NCBI GenBank assembly: GCA_903873355.1
Contig: CAIQOG010000266.1
Span: 1-17,370, forward strand
DNA: 17,370 nt
DNA from: an uncultured Bacteroidales bacterium
GTDB lineage: Bacteria > Bacteroidota > Bacteroidia > Bacteroidales > Paludibacteraceae
Direction: 5' to 3'
Below are positions 1 through 6,562 of the stretch, one piece after another. Each line of letters starts with the position of its first letter. The first letter of the stretch is position 1. Both the position numbers and the translations under genes were made by a program. The notes below the pieces were generated by a model that worked only from the letters and a program-made list of their open reading frames with translations, made no database searches and was not told where the DNA came from.

Positions 1-19
1 GTATCAGCAATGATTGATA

Positions 20-56
20 AAAGCGTATCAAACTGTATGATACGCTTTCTTTTTTT
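20..56 (+). terminator. Intrinsic terminator of an upstream gene
   Basis: A perfect 11-bp inverted repeat (20-30 with 38-48, 7-base loop) is followed by a run of T to position 56. This is a classic rho-independent terminator. It must serve a gene ending left of the window. The A run before the stem is short, so a bidirectional role is possible but not clear. Confidence 0.85.
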
Positions 57-146
57 GATATAATCCGTAAACTATCAGGATTGATTTGCAGAGATTACCG
101 TTTTAAACGAATAATATTCTAAAACAAAAATATAAGCCATATATTT

Positions 147-728
147 ATGATTCAAATAGATGACACAATTATCAGCATGGAGTTATTAGACGAAAAATTC
201 GTCTGTGATTTATCTTCATGCAAAGGAATTTGTTGTATTGAAGGAGATGATGGCGCACCTCTCGAACCTGAAGAGGTTGAAAAAATTCAGGAAATTTTGC
301 CACTAATCTGGGATGATTTGACTGAGGTTTCAAAGGAAGTGATAAGATTGCAGGGTGTTTCGTATATTGATAGCGATGATGAACCGGTAACTTCGATAGT
401 CAATGGGGCTGAATGTGTGTTCACTTATACCGACAAGGATGGTATCTGTAAATGTGCAATTGAAAAGGCATTTCGTGAAGGTAAAACCGATTTTTACAAA
501 CCGATTTCATGTCATTTGTACCCGGTTAGGCTGCAAAAATACCATGAATTTGTAGCTGTAAATTATCATCAGTGGAGTGTTTGTAATTGCGCCAGAAAAT
601 TAGGTGTAAAATTAAAAGTTCCGGTTTATCAGTTCCTAAAAGAGCCATTGATTCGTAAATTTGGAACAGAATGGTTTGAACAACTGGAAATTGCGGATAA
701 TGAACTGAAGACAGATAAAAGTTCGTAA
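147..728 (+). CDS. DUF3109 family cysteine-rich protein
   Basis: This 193-residue protein matches the DUF3109 family, common in Bacteroidota and of unknown biochemical function. Ten cysteines stand out: C20, C25, C29, C30, C90, C101, C103, C122, C146 and C148. The first four form a CxxxxCxxxCC cluster in the conserved N-terminal segment, and the pairs CxC (101-103) and CNC (146-148) lie in the central and C-terminal parts. The spacing resembles YkgJ-like proteins thought to bind zinc or an iron-sulfur cluster, so metal binding is a reasonable inference. No signal peptide or membrane segment is seen, so it should be cytoplasmic. The length is normal for the family. ATG at 147 is chosen because a family-like N-terminus begins there; M11 is a less likely alternative. 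It lies 62 bases before cinA on the same strand and may be co-transcribed. Confidence 0.85.
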   Translation: MIQIDDTIISMELLDEKFVCDLSSCKGICCIEGDDGAPLEPEEVEKIQEILPLIWDDLTEVSKEVIRLQGVSYIDSDDEPVTSIVNGAECVFTYTDKDGICKCAIEKAFREGKTDFYKPISCHLYPVRLQKYHEFVAVNYHQWSVCNCARKLGVKLKVPVYQFLKEPLIRKFGTEWFEQLEIADNELKTDKSS

Positions 729-745
729 AGTGTTTTTTACATATT

Positions 746-789
746 ACTTTCATACTTTATAAACTTTAAGAACTTTTTAAACTTAAAGA
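746..789 (+). repeat. Iterated 9-base leader before cinA
   Basis: Five adjacent units begin with ACTT: 746-753 (8 bases), then 754-762, 763-771, 772-780 and 781-789 (9 bases each). The consensus is close to ACTTTAWRA. The array ends one base before the cinA start codon. It contains almost no G. No function is known; compare the arrays at 3849-3900 and 6181-6255. Confidence 0.6.
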
Positions 790-790
790 A

Positions 791-2035
791 ATGAATAGCG
801 TTAAAGTTGAAATTATAACTATTGGCGATGAAATTCTAATTGGTCAGATAGTTGATACCAATTCGGCTTGGATGGCAACAGAGCTGAATAAATACGGTTT
901 TGAGCTGGCTCAGATTACATCGGTTCATGATACCGAGCAACACATTGTTGAATCGCTCGAATTGGCCTTAAACAGGGCTGACGTGGTGCTTTTTACCGGC
1001 GGAATTGGTCCGACAAAAGACGATATTACCAAGCAGACTTTATGTAAGTATTTCAATACCAAACTCGTTTTTGATGAAACGGTAATTCGAAACATAGAGG
1101 AATTGTTCTCGACCCGACCGGGTTTTACAATTAATGAACTCACGCGGGCGCAGGCTATGGTTCCCGAAAATTGTACATTGATTCAAAATGTGGTTGGAAC
1201 TGCACCGGTTACATGGTTCGAGAAAAACGGAAAAGTGATCGTGTCGATGCCGGGTGTGCCTTACGAAATGAAGAATGTGATGTCGACCGAGATTATTCCA
1301 CGACTGCAAAACCATTTTAGGACGCCTGTTTTGCTACATAAAACCGTTCAGGTTTACGGATTTGGCGAATCAGCTCTGGCTCTGCTGATTACTGATTGGG
1401 AAAATGAGCTTCCCGATTTTATCAGTCTGGCATATTTGCCTAATTCAAGAATTGTGAAGCTGCGTTTAAGTGGTATTTCCGACGATATGCTGGCGCTTGA
1501 ATTCGCTATAAATCAGCAAATTGATAAACTTCAGCAGATTTTGGGGAATGCTATCGTGGCATTCGATGATTTGCCGATGGAGAAAATTGTTTCTGAAATG
1601 CTGAAATCGAAAGGTCTTACACTGGCAACTGCCGAAAGTTGTACCGGTGGAAATATAGCTCATCAACTGACGCTTATTCCCGGAAGTTCAGAATTTTTCA
1701 AAGGCTCTGTAGTGGCCTATTCCAATGAAATAAAGACCGGAGTATTGGGTGTTTCTATTGAAGATATAGAGAATCAGGGTGCGGTAAGTCAGACCGTGGT
1801 TGAACAAATGTCAAAAGGCATTCGCAAATTGATGAATACCGATTTTGCTATTGCAACTTCGGGAATTGCCGGGCCAACCGGTGGAACGCCTGAGAAACCG
1901 GTTGGAACTGTTTGGATTTCAGTCTGTTCTGCAGATACAATTATCAGTCATGAATTCAGATTCGGAACCTTGCGTGAGCAAAATATTATTCGCTCTACAC
2001 AGGCTGCTTTATTGATGTTGAAAGAAATAATTTGA
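791..2035 (+). CDS. cinA: CinA, NMN amidohydrolase / competence-damage family protein
   Basis: This 414-residue protein has the full two-domain CinA structure. Residues 1-170 form the molybdopterin-binding-like (MoCF) domain, with GDEIL at 12-16 and the FTGGIGPTKDD loop at 68-78. A middle linker follows. Residues 255-414 form the C-terminal CinA/PncC domain, with TAESCTGG at 280-287 and SGIAGPTGG at 357-365. The C-terminal domain in this family deamidates nicotinamide mononucleotide to nicotinic acid mononucleotide for NAD recycling, and the N-terminal domain in some members has ADP-ribose pyrophosphatase activity. The signature residues of both domains are present, so both activities are plausible. 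The protein is cytoplasmic and of usual length. The ATG at 791 sits directly after an iterated A/T-rich leader. No strong terminator is seen after the gene. Confidence 0.95.
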   Translation: MNSVKVEIITIGDEILIGQIVDTNSAWMATELNKYGFELAQITSVHDTEQHIVESLELALNRADVVLFTGGIGPTKDDITKQTLCKYFNTKLVFDETVIRNIEELFSTRPGFTINELTRAQAMVPENCTLIQNVVGTAPVTWFEKNGKVIVSMPGVPYEMKNVMSTEIIPRLQNHFRTPVLLHKTVQVYGFGESALALLITDWENELPDFISLAYLPNSRIVKLRLSGISDDMLALEFAINQQIDKLQQILGNAIVAFDDLPMEKIVSEMLKSKGLTLATAESCTGGNIAHQLTLIPGSSEFFKGSVVAYSNEIKTGVLGVSIEDIENQGAVSQTVVEQMSKGIRKLMNTDFAIATSGIAGPTGGTPEKPVGTVWISVCSADTIISHEFRFGTLREQNIIRSTQAALLMLKEII

Positions 2036-2115
2036 GATAATTGTCAGTAAATCAGCGTGTTTTTGTGTTTGTATACAGAATTGCTTTGTTTTGTTGAAAT
2101 TAATAGAAGAAATAA

Positions 2116-2147
2116 TTTGTTCAAATGAAAAATATAGTGTACTTTTG
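2116..2147 (+). promoter_or_regulatory. Bacteroidota-type promoter for rpmB-rpmG-DUF4295
   Basis: TTTG at 2116-2119 and TACTTTTG at 2140-2147 fit the primary sigma factor consensus of Bacteroidota (TTTG, about 19-21 bases, TAnnTTTG), with 20 bases between the elements. The start codon of rpmB lies 45 bases downstream, leaving a short A-rich leader. It is the best promoter match in the window. Confidence 0.75.
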
Positions 2148-2192
2148 CACACTGTTTTTGAGAAAAAATGTAATCAATAAAAAGAAATAGAA

Positions 2193-2432
2193 ATGTCAAA
2201 GATTTGTCAGATTACCGGTAAAAAAGCGATGGTTGGAAACAACGTTTCTCACTCAAAGCGTCGTACCAAAAGAACTTTTGATGTAAACCTGTTTACAAAA
2301 AAATTCTATTGGGTAGAACAAGATACCTGGATTAGCCTGAATGTATCGGCTAACGGTCTACGTACCATCAACAAAATTGGATTAGATGCTGCCATTAAAA
2401 AAGCGTCAGATAAAGGGTATTTATACGCATAA
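2193..2432 (+). CDS. rpmB: 50S ribosomal protein bL28
   Basis: The 79-residue basic protein is bL28 of the large ribosomal subunit. It starts with the family-typical CQITGKK segment (residues 5-11), followed by the [13 protein letters not shown] segment (15-27), and it ends with the usual GLDAAIKKA helix. Length and sequence are ordinary for Bacteroidota. The gene leads a three-gene ribosomal unit with rpmG 18 bases downstream. No Shine-Dalgarno sequence is present; the leader is A-rich, as is usual where the ribosomal anti-Shine-Dalgarno is little used. Confidence 0.97.
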   Translation: MSKICQITGKKAMVGNNVSHSKRRTKRTFDVNLFTKKFYWVEQDTWISLNVSANGLRTINKIGLDAAIKKASDKGYLYA

Positions 2433-2450
2433 TAAGAGGAAAATTTCATC

Positions 2451-2639
2451 ATGGCAAAAAAATCTAAAGAAGCAAGAATCCAAGTAATTTTGGAATGCAC
2501 AGAGCATAAAGAAAGCGGAATGCCCGGAACTTCACGTTATATAACTGTGAAAAACAGAAAAAACACACCGGCACGTTTGGAGTTGAAAAAATACAACCCA
2601 ATTTTAAAGAAAGTAACAGTTCATAAAGAAATTAAATAA
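2451..2639 (+). CDS. rpmG: 50S ribosomal protein bL33
   Basis: The 62-residue basic protein is bL33 of the large subunit, seen from the [14 protein letters not shown] segment (residues 10-23), the [25 protein letters not shown] core and the basic C-terminus. Only one cysteine (C16) is present, so this is the zinc-independent form without the four-cysteine zinc ribbon. It lies between rpmB and the DUF4295 gene, with short spacers on both sides, consistent with one transcript. Confidence 0.97.
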   Translation: MAKKSKEARIQVILECTEHKESGMPGTSRYITVKNRKNTPARLELKKYNPILKKVTVHKEIK

Positions 2640-2649
2640 TATCTGAGTT

Positions 2650-2802
2650 ATGGCTAAGAAAGCGGTTGCATCCATGCAAAAGGGGGAAGGTCGTTCCTTC
2701 GCAAAGGTTATTAAAATGGTGAAATCACCTAAAACCGGAGCTTATATCTTCCAGGAAGAAATTGTACACAACGATAAAGTAAAAGATCATTTTACAAAAT
2801 AA
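2650..2802 (+). CDS. DUF4295 family small basic protein (probable ribosomal protein bL38)
   Basis: A 50-codon reading frame starts 10 bases after the rpmG stop and ends at TAA 2800-2802. It encodes a lysine-rich protein that begins MAKKAVASMQKGEGR and ends with VKDHFTK. This matches the Bacteroidota-specific DUF4295 family, which conservedly follows rpmB-rpmG. From memory, a structural study of the Flavobacterium johnsoniae ribosome named a new large-subunit protein bL38 that I believe corresponds to this family; I cannot check that here. Position and composition agree with a ribosomal role. The codon use matches its neighbours. The gene is easily missed because of its length. Confidence 0.88.
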   Translation: MAKKAVASMQKGEGRSFAKVIKMVKSPKTGAYIFQEEIVHNDKVKDHFTK

Positions 2803-2828
2803 GACTATTTCGTTGCTAAAAAATAAGG

Positions 2829-2862
2829 AATCCTCTCGTTTTTATAAATGAGAGGATTTTTT
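2829..2862 (+). terminator. Intrinsic terminator after the ribosomal trio
   Basis: AATCCTCTC at 2829-2837 pairs perfectly with GAGAGGATT at 2850-2858. The stem can extend inward to 2841/2846 with one G-T wobble. A T run follows (2857-2863). Its 3' arm and T tract are nearly identical to the terminator at 3750-3785 after the next gene. Confidence 0.85.
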
Positions 2863-2885
2863 TATGCTTTAATGTGAAAATTAAT

Positions 2886-2893
2886 TATATTTG
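2886..2893 (+). promoter_or_regulatory. Probable -7 box for the FISUMP gene
   Basis: TATATTTG matches the Bacteroidota TAnnTTTG element exactly and lies 68 bases before the FISUMP start, just after the preceding terminator. No good TTTG -33 element is found at the right distance; ATG at 2864-2866 is the nearest match at 19 bases. The FISUMP gene therefore probably has its own, possibly weak, promoter. Confidence 0.5.
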
Positions 2894-2961
2894 CATTTCT
2901 TATTCTATTCTCGCACATACACTATAATTCTAATAGTTATTTACTTGAAAAACTATACTAC

Positions 2962-3675
2962 ATGAAGACGATCAGAAATCTATTGATATTAATAAATTTG
3001 TTTTTTGTAGCCTGTAACCCAAATGACCCAACAACAATTACTGATATAGATGGTAATGTGTATCATACCGTAAAAATTGGAACACAAACCTGGATGGTAG
3101 AAAACCTGAAAACCACCAAATACAATGATGGTACAGCTATTCCTGTAGTAACTGACAATACCGCGTGGGCAAATTTAACGACAGGTGCTTGTTGCAATTA
3201 CAACAACGATGAAGCAATAGGTACAAAATATGGCAAATTGTATAATTGGTACGCTGTAGAAACTGGAAAATTAGCTCCATCAGGTTGGCATGTGCCTACC
3301 GATGCTGAATGGATAACCCTCAAAAATTATGTAAGTGGCAATATGGGTACTTCCGGCTCTGTAGCTAAAGCTTTAGCAACAACTACAGATTGGGCTGCCT
3401 ACACAGATGCCGGAACAATTGGCAACGATTTGACAAAAAACAACAGCTCAGGCTTTTCTGCCCTTCCGGGTGGCGAACGTAGCTTCAACGATGGTACGTT
3501 CAGCTATGTAGGCAGCACCGGTTTCTGGTGGAGTGCTAATGAGTACGACACGTACGGCGCCCTGAGTAGGTACTTGACCTTCAGCGGCAGCTTAGTGTAC
3601 ATGGGCAGCAGCTTCGGCTACGTCCCCGCCAACGATAAGCAGACTGGGTTCTCAGTTCGTTGCATTAAGGACTAA
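2962..3675 (+). CDS. FISUMP-domain lipoprotein (C-type-lectin-like fold)
   Basis: The 237-residue protein starts with a lipoprotein signal peptide: a hydrophobic stretch at 7-17 ending FFVAC, with C18 as the lipidation site. Export and anchoring in an outer or inner membrane is expected. Residues 28-237 match the Fibrobacter succinogenes major paralogous (FISUMP) domain: DIDGNVYHTVKIGTQTWM (28-45), ENLKTTKYNDG (47-57), YNWYAV (94-99), GWHVPTDAEW (108-117), GFSALPGGER (164-173), WWSANEY (189-195) and the terminal GFSVRCIKD (229-237). The domain is related to the formylglycine-enzyme/C-type-lectin fold used for binding. Function here is unknown; ligand or surface binding is an inference. The gene is a single unit between two similar terminators. 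Its last 64 codons are GC-richer and dominated by codons ending in C, unlike the rest of the gene. Confidence 0.88.
   Translation: MKTIRNLLILINLFFVACNPNDPTTITDIDGNVYHTVKIGTQTWMVENLKTTKYNDGTAIPVVTDNTAWANLTTGACCNYNNDEAIGTKYGKLYNWYAVETGKLAPSGWHVPTDAEWITLKNYVSGNMGTSGSVAKALATTTDWAAYTDAGTIGNDLTKNNSSGFSALPGGERSFNDGTFSYVGSTGFWWSANEYDTYGALSRYLTFSGSLVYMGSSFGYVPANDKQTGFSVRCIKD
3481..3660 (+). other. GC-rich 3' segment of the FISUMP gene, candidate variable region
   Basis: By hand count GC is about 55% here (99 of 180) against about 40% at 3061-3300 in the same gene. Of codons 174-237, 34 of 64 end in C, against 10 of 50 in codons 31-80. Many are AGC, GGC, TTC, TAC, GAC, GTC or GCC, that is, NNC codons that can be derived from AAC by changing only adenines. 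The segment encodes the C-terminal ligand-facing part of a C-type-lectin-like fold and ends with a less variable segment (GFSVRC). This is the pattern of a diversity-generating retroelement variable region, but no template copy is in the window. Confidence 0.4.
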
Positions 3676-3749
3676 TAGATTCATTTTTCTTTTTGATTAT
3701 TTACTATGGGTAGTGATTTTTCAAGTTTATATTAAGTAAGTTTTCAAAG

Positions 3750-3785
3750 AATCCTTTCATTTTCCAAAATGAGAGGATTTTTTTT
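3750..3785 (+). terminator. Intrinsic terminator after the FISUMP gene
   Basis: Arms 3750-3763 and 3766-3779 are complementary over 14 positions with one G-T wobble, followed by T residues to 3785. The nominal loop is two bases, so the top pairs probably open. The 3' arm plus T tract nearly repeats 2847-2862. Confidence 0.85.
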
Positions 3786-3808
3786 GCGGTTTGCTCAAAA
3801 AAAAGGTT

Positions 3809-3816
3809 TAATTTTG
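3809..3816 (+). promoter_or_regulatory. Probable -7 box for ftsY-rimO-HU
   Basis: TAATTTTG fits the Bacteroidota TAnnTTTG element and lies directly after the FISUMP terminator. Possible -33 elements are TTTG at 3790-3793 (15 bases away) or TTG at 3784-3786 (22 bases away), neither at ideal spacing. The start codon of ftsY is 92 bases downstream. Confidence 0.45.
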
Positions 3817-3848
3817 TAAGCTAATTGTTTATGTTATAAGTTTATTGG

Positions 3849-3900
3849 GTTGATTAAGTTGATTAGGTTATAAAATCTGTCAACTGTCAACTGCCAACTG
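3849..3900 (+). repeat. Iterated 9-base and 7-base leader before ftsY
   Basis: Three 9-base units starting GTT (3849-3857, 3858-3866, 3867-3875; the first two differ by one base) are followed by three 7-base units, TCAACTG, TCAACTG and CCAACTG (3880-3886, 3887-3893, 3894-3900). The start codon of ftsY follows seven bases later. No known element is recognised. Confidence 0.7.
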
Positions 3901-3907
3901 TTTAAAA

Positions 3908-4858
3908 ATGGGACTATTTAATTTTTTTAGTAAGGAAAAGAAAGAAACACTGGATCAGGGACTTTCGAAAACCAAGGAAAGCGTATTTTCGAAACTTTCG
4001 CGTGCGGTAGCCGGGAAATCGAAGGTTGATGATGAGGTGCTTGATAACCTGGAAGAAGTTTTGATAACTTCGGATGTGGGTGTTGAAACCACCCTACGAA
4101 TTATCGAACGGATTGAAAAACGAGTAGCTCAGGATAAATATGTAAATACTGCCGAACTGAATGTAATTCTGAAAGACGAAATTGCATCGTTACTGGCTGA
4201 AAATAATTCCGATTCACCAGCCGATTTTGATGCGCCTTTGCCTTCTAAACCCTATGTGATTATGGTGGTGGGTGTGAATGGTGTTGGAAAAACCACTACC
4301 ATCGGAAAACTTGCCCATCAGTTTACCAAAGCCGGTAAAAATGTTTATCTCGGTGCTGCCGATACTTTCCGTGCAGCTGCTGTCGATCAGTTGGTTATTT
4401 GGGGCGAGCGGGCAGGAGTGCCGGTTATCAAACAGAAAATGGGTTCCGACCCTGCTTCGGTGGCTTACGATGCCATCGCTTCAGCCAAAGCTAATGATGC
4501 TGATGTGGTGATTATTGACACGGCCGGTCGACTTCACAACAAAATAAATCTGATGAACGAGTTGACCAAGATTAAAAACGTGATGCAGAAGGTTGTACCT
4601 GATGCTCCTCACGAAGTGTTACTTGTACTCGATGGTTCTACCGGACAAAATGCTTTTGAACAGGCAAAACAGTTTACCAAAGCTACGGAAGTTACTGCAC
4701 TGGCAATTACCAAGTTAGACGGAACTGCAAAAGGTGGTGTAGTTATTGGAATTTCTGACCAATTTAAAATTCCCGTGAAATATATCGGCTTAGGTGAAGG
4801 AATTGATCATTTGCAGGTTTTCGACCGAAAGGAATTTGTTGAATCTTTGTTTAGTTGA
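3908..4858 (+). CDS. ftsY: FtsY, signal recognition particle receptor GTPase
   Basis: FtsY is the SRP receptor. It pairs with Ffh at the membrane so that ribosomes making membrane proteins dock at SecYEG, and both GTPases then hydrolyse GTP. This 316-residue protein has a short basic N-terminal region without the long acidic A domain of E. coli FtsY, a helical N domain (about 20-100), and the G domain: GVNGVGKT (P-loop, 122-129), DTFRAAA (152-158), DTAGR (204-208), TKLDGTAKGG (268-277) and the closing GLGEG (294-298). All catalytic motifs are intact. The N-terminal MGLFNFF segment is amphipathic and probably contacts the membrane. It is followed after three bases by rimO, so the two are surely co-transcribed. 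Confidence 0.97.
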   Translation: MGLFNFFSKEKKETLDQGLSKTKESVFSKLSRAVAGKSKVDDEVLDNLEEVLITSDVGVETTLRIIERIEKRVAQDKYVNTAELNVILKDEIASLLAENNSDSPADFDAPLPSKPYVIMVVGVNGVGKTTTIGKLAHQFTKAGKNVYLGAADTFRAAAVDQLVIWGERAGVPVIKQKMGSDPASVAYDAIASAKANDADVVIIDTAGRLHNKINLMNELTKIKNVMQKVVPDAPHEVLLVLDGSTGQNAFEQAKQFTKATEVTALAITKLDGTAKGGVVIGISDQFKIPVKYIGLGEGIDHLQVFDRKEFVESLFS

Positions 4859-4861
4859 TTG

Positions 4862-6166
4862 ATGGCTATTAAGAAAACAAAAGGAACGGTCGATGTTGTG
4901 ACAATGGGCTGTTCTAAGAATTTGGTTGATTCGGAACAGTTGATGAGGCAGTTTGATGCGCTGGGATACAAAGTAAGACACGATGCTGAAAATCCGGATG
5001 GTGAGATTGTGATTGTTAATACCTGTGGATTTATTGGCGATGCGAAAGAGGAAAGCATTAATACTATTTTGCAGTTTGCCGATTTGAGAAAGCAGGATAA
5101 AATAGGAAAGTTATTCGTAATGGGTTGTCTTTCTGAACGTTATTTGCAGGACTTGCAGAATGAAATACCCGAAGTTGATAAGTTCTACGGCAAATTTAAT
5201 TATACAGACATTCTGAAAGAAATTGGTCAGGAATACAGGGCTGATTTACGGTTGGAACGAACACTTACTACACCGAAACATTATGCATATATCAAAATAT
5301 CAGAAGGTTGTAACCGGACTTGTTCTTATTGTGCCATTCCGATTATTACCGGCAAACATCGATCGCGTTCGATGGAAGATATTGAAAATGAGGTAAAAGG
5401 ACTTGTTGCTCAGGGAGTGAAAGAATTTCAGTTGATAGCCCAGGATTTATCCTTTTATGGTGTCGACCGTTATAAAACCATGAAACTGGCTGAATTGACT
5501 GAACGACTTTCGGATATTCCGGGTGTGGAGTGGTTGAGGTTGCATTATGCATATCCGGCTCATTTCCCATACGATTTGCTGAAAGTGATGCGTGAACGGG
5601 AAAATGTTTGCAGTTACTTAGACATTGCTTTACAACACATTAGCGACAATATGTTGAAGCAGATGCGCCGGAATATAACAAAAGAAGAAACCATCGAGTT
5701 GATTAACCGAATAAGACGGGAAGTTCACGGAATTCATTTACGGACAACTATGTTGCTCGGTCATCCGGGAGAAACGGAAGCTGATGTCGAAGAACTGAAG
5801 GAATTTATTCGTGAAATGAAGTTCGAGCGATTGGGAGCTTTTGCTTTTTCGAATGAAGAGAGTACCTACGCTTATGCTAATTTTGAAGATGATATACCAC
5901 AGGAAGTTAAGCAACAGCGTGTGGCTGAAGTGATGGCTATTCAGCAGAAGATTTCCGACGAAATTAACCGTGAGAAAATAGGAAAGACTCTGAAAGTGAT
6001 TATTGACCGAAAAGAAGATGACTATTTTGTGGGACGTACCGAATTTGATTCGCCTGAAGTAGATCAGGAAGTGCTGATACCAATTTCTACCAAGGGCGTA
6101 AAAGTGGGTGCGTTTTATCAGGCAAAGATTATTGATGCAACGGATTTTGATTTGTACGCTCAATAA
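4862..6166 (+). CDS. rimO: RimO, ribosomal protein S12 methylthiotransferase
   Basis: RimO is a radical-SAM enzyme that adds a methylthio group to a conserved aspartate of ribosomal protein uS12. The 434-residue protein has the three cysteines of the N-terminal UPF0004 domain that hold the second iron-sulfur cluster (C17, C55, C89). The radical-SAM motif CxxxCxxC follows (C150, C154, C157, in EGCNRTCSYCAIP). A TRAM domain for substrate recognition covers about residues 370-434. All key residues are present. The ATG at 4862 is preferred over an in-frame TTG at 4859, since the TTG only adds one residue and directly abuts the ftsY stop. The ftsY-rimO order is common in Bacteroidales. Confidence 0.96.
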   Translation: MAIKKTKGTVDVVTMGCSKNLVDSEQLMRQFDALGYKVRHDAENPDGEIVIVNTCGFIGDAKEESINTILQFADLRKQDKIGKLFVMGCLSERYLQDLQNEIPEVDKFYGKFNYTDILKEIGQEYRADLRLERTLTTPKHYAYIKISEGCNRTCSYCAIPIITGKHRSRSMEDIENEVKGLVAQGVKEFQLIAQDLSFYGVDRYKTMKLAELTERLSDIPGVEWLRLHYAYPAHFPYDLLKVMRERENVCSYLDIALQHISDNMLKQMRRNITKEETIELINRIRREVHGIHLRTTMLLGHPGETEADVEELKEFIREMKFERLGAFAFSNEESTYAYANFEDDIPQEVKQQRVAEVMAIQQKISDEINREKIGKTLKVIIDRKEDDYFVGRTEFDSPEVDQEVLIPISTKGVKVGAFYQAKIIDATDFDLYAQ

Positions 6167-6180
6167 GTTCTTAAAGTTTA

Positions 6181-6255
6181 AAAGTTGAAAGTTTGTAAAG
6201 TTTTTTGATTTTCAACTTTAAGCATGACTTTATGAACTATTAGACTTTATGAACT
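6181..6255 (+). repeat. Iterated and inverted repeats between rimO and the HU gene
   Basis: Repeated AAAGTT units at 6172-6206 are followed by the opposite-sense ACTTT units to 6257. A perfect 10-bp inverted repeat (6181-6190 with 6210-6219, 19-base loop) joins the halves. A 13-base direct repeat, GACTTTATGAACT, occurs at 6226-6238 and 6243-6255 (17-base period). No T tract follows the stem, so it is not a standard terminator. Function unknown. Confidence 0.6.
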
Positions 6256-6271
6256 TTCCAACTATAAATAT

Positions 6272-6562
6272 ATGAATCACAAAGAATTAATTGCCGCAAT
6301 GGCAGCCAAAATGAATACTCCAAAATCGGTTGTGGAAGATTTGTTGGAGAAAACGGTTTCAACCTGCACAGAGTTGCTAGTTGAAGGAAAAACCATTGGT
6401 TTTCAGAGTTTTGGAAATTTTGAAGTACGTAAAAAAGAAGAGCGGTTGTCTGTTCATCCGGCCACTCAAATCCGTACGTTGGTTCCGCCTAAATTAGTTG
6501 TGAATTTCAAACAAAGCAATATTCTGAAAGATAAACTTAAAGATCTGCCGCATAATGAGTAA
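6272..6562 (+). CDS. HU-family DNA-binding protein
   Basis: The 96-residue protein has the HU/IHF fold along its full length. An N-terminal helical part (MNHKELIAAMAAKMN) used for dimerisation is followed by the FQSFGNFEVRKKEE segment (residues 44-57) that leads into the beta-ribbon arms. The arm tip has HPAT, resembling the usual NP-T of HU, and the closing VVNFKQSNILKDKL matches the HU C-terminus. It should bend and compact DNA as a dimer. Several usual arm residues are replaced, so it is a diverged paralog rather than the main HU. Its last eight bases overlap the next gene, which begins with a second HU domain, so a heterodimer of the two products is a plausible inference. Confidence 0.88.
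   Translation: MNHKELIAAMAAKMNTPKSVVEDLLEKTVSTCTELLVEGKTIGFQSFGNFEVRKKEERLSVHPATQIRTLVPPKLVVNFKQSNILKDKLKDLPHNE

Noticed and set aside
81..88. TTGATTTG as a promoter -7 box for the DUF3109 gene
   Set aside because: The second base does not fit TAnnTTTG and the nearest TTTG lies 23 bases upstream, so support is too weak.
3676..3907. DGR template repeat or accessory RNA next to the FISUMP gene
   Set aside because: Neither the spacer nor any other part of the window carries a copy of the GC-rich segment, and no reverse transcriptase is encoded.
4859..4861. TTG as the start of rimO
   Set aside because: It would add one residue before ATG 4862 and directly abuts the ftsY stop; the ATG is the simpler start.
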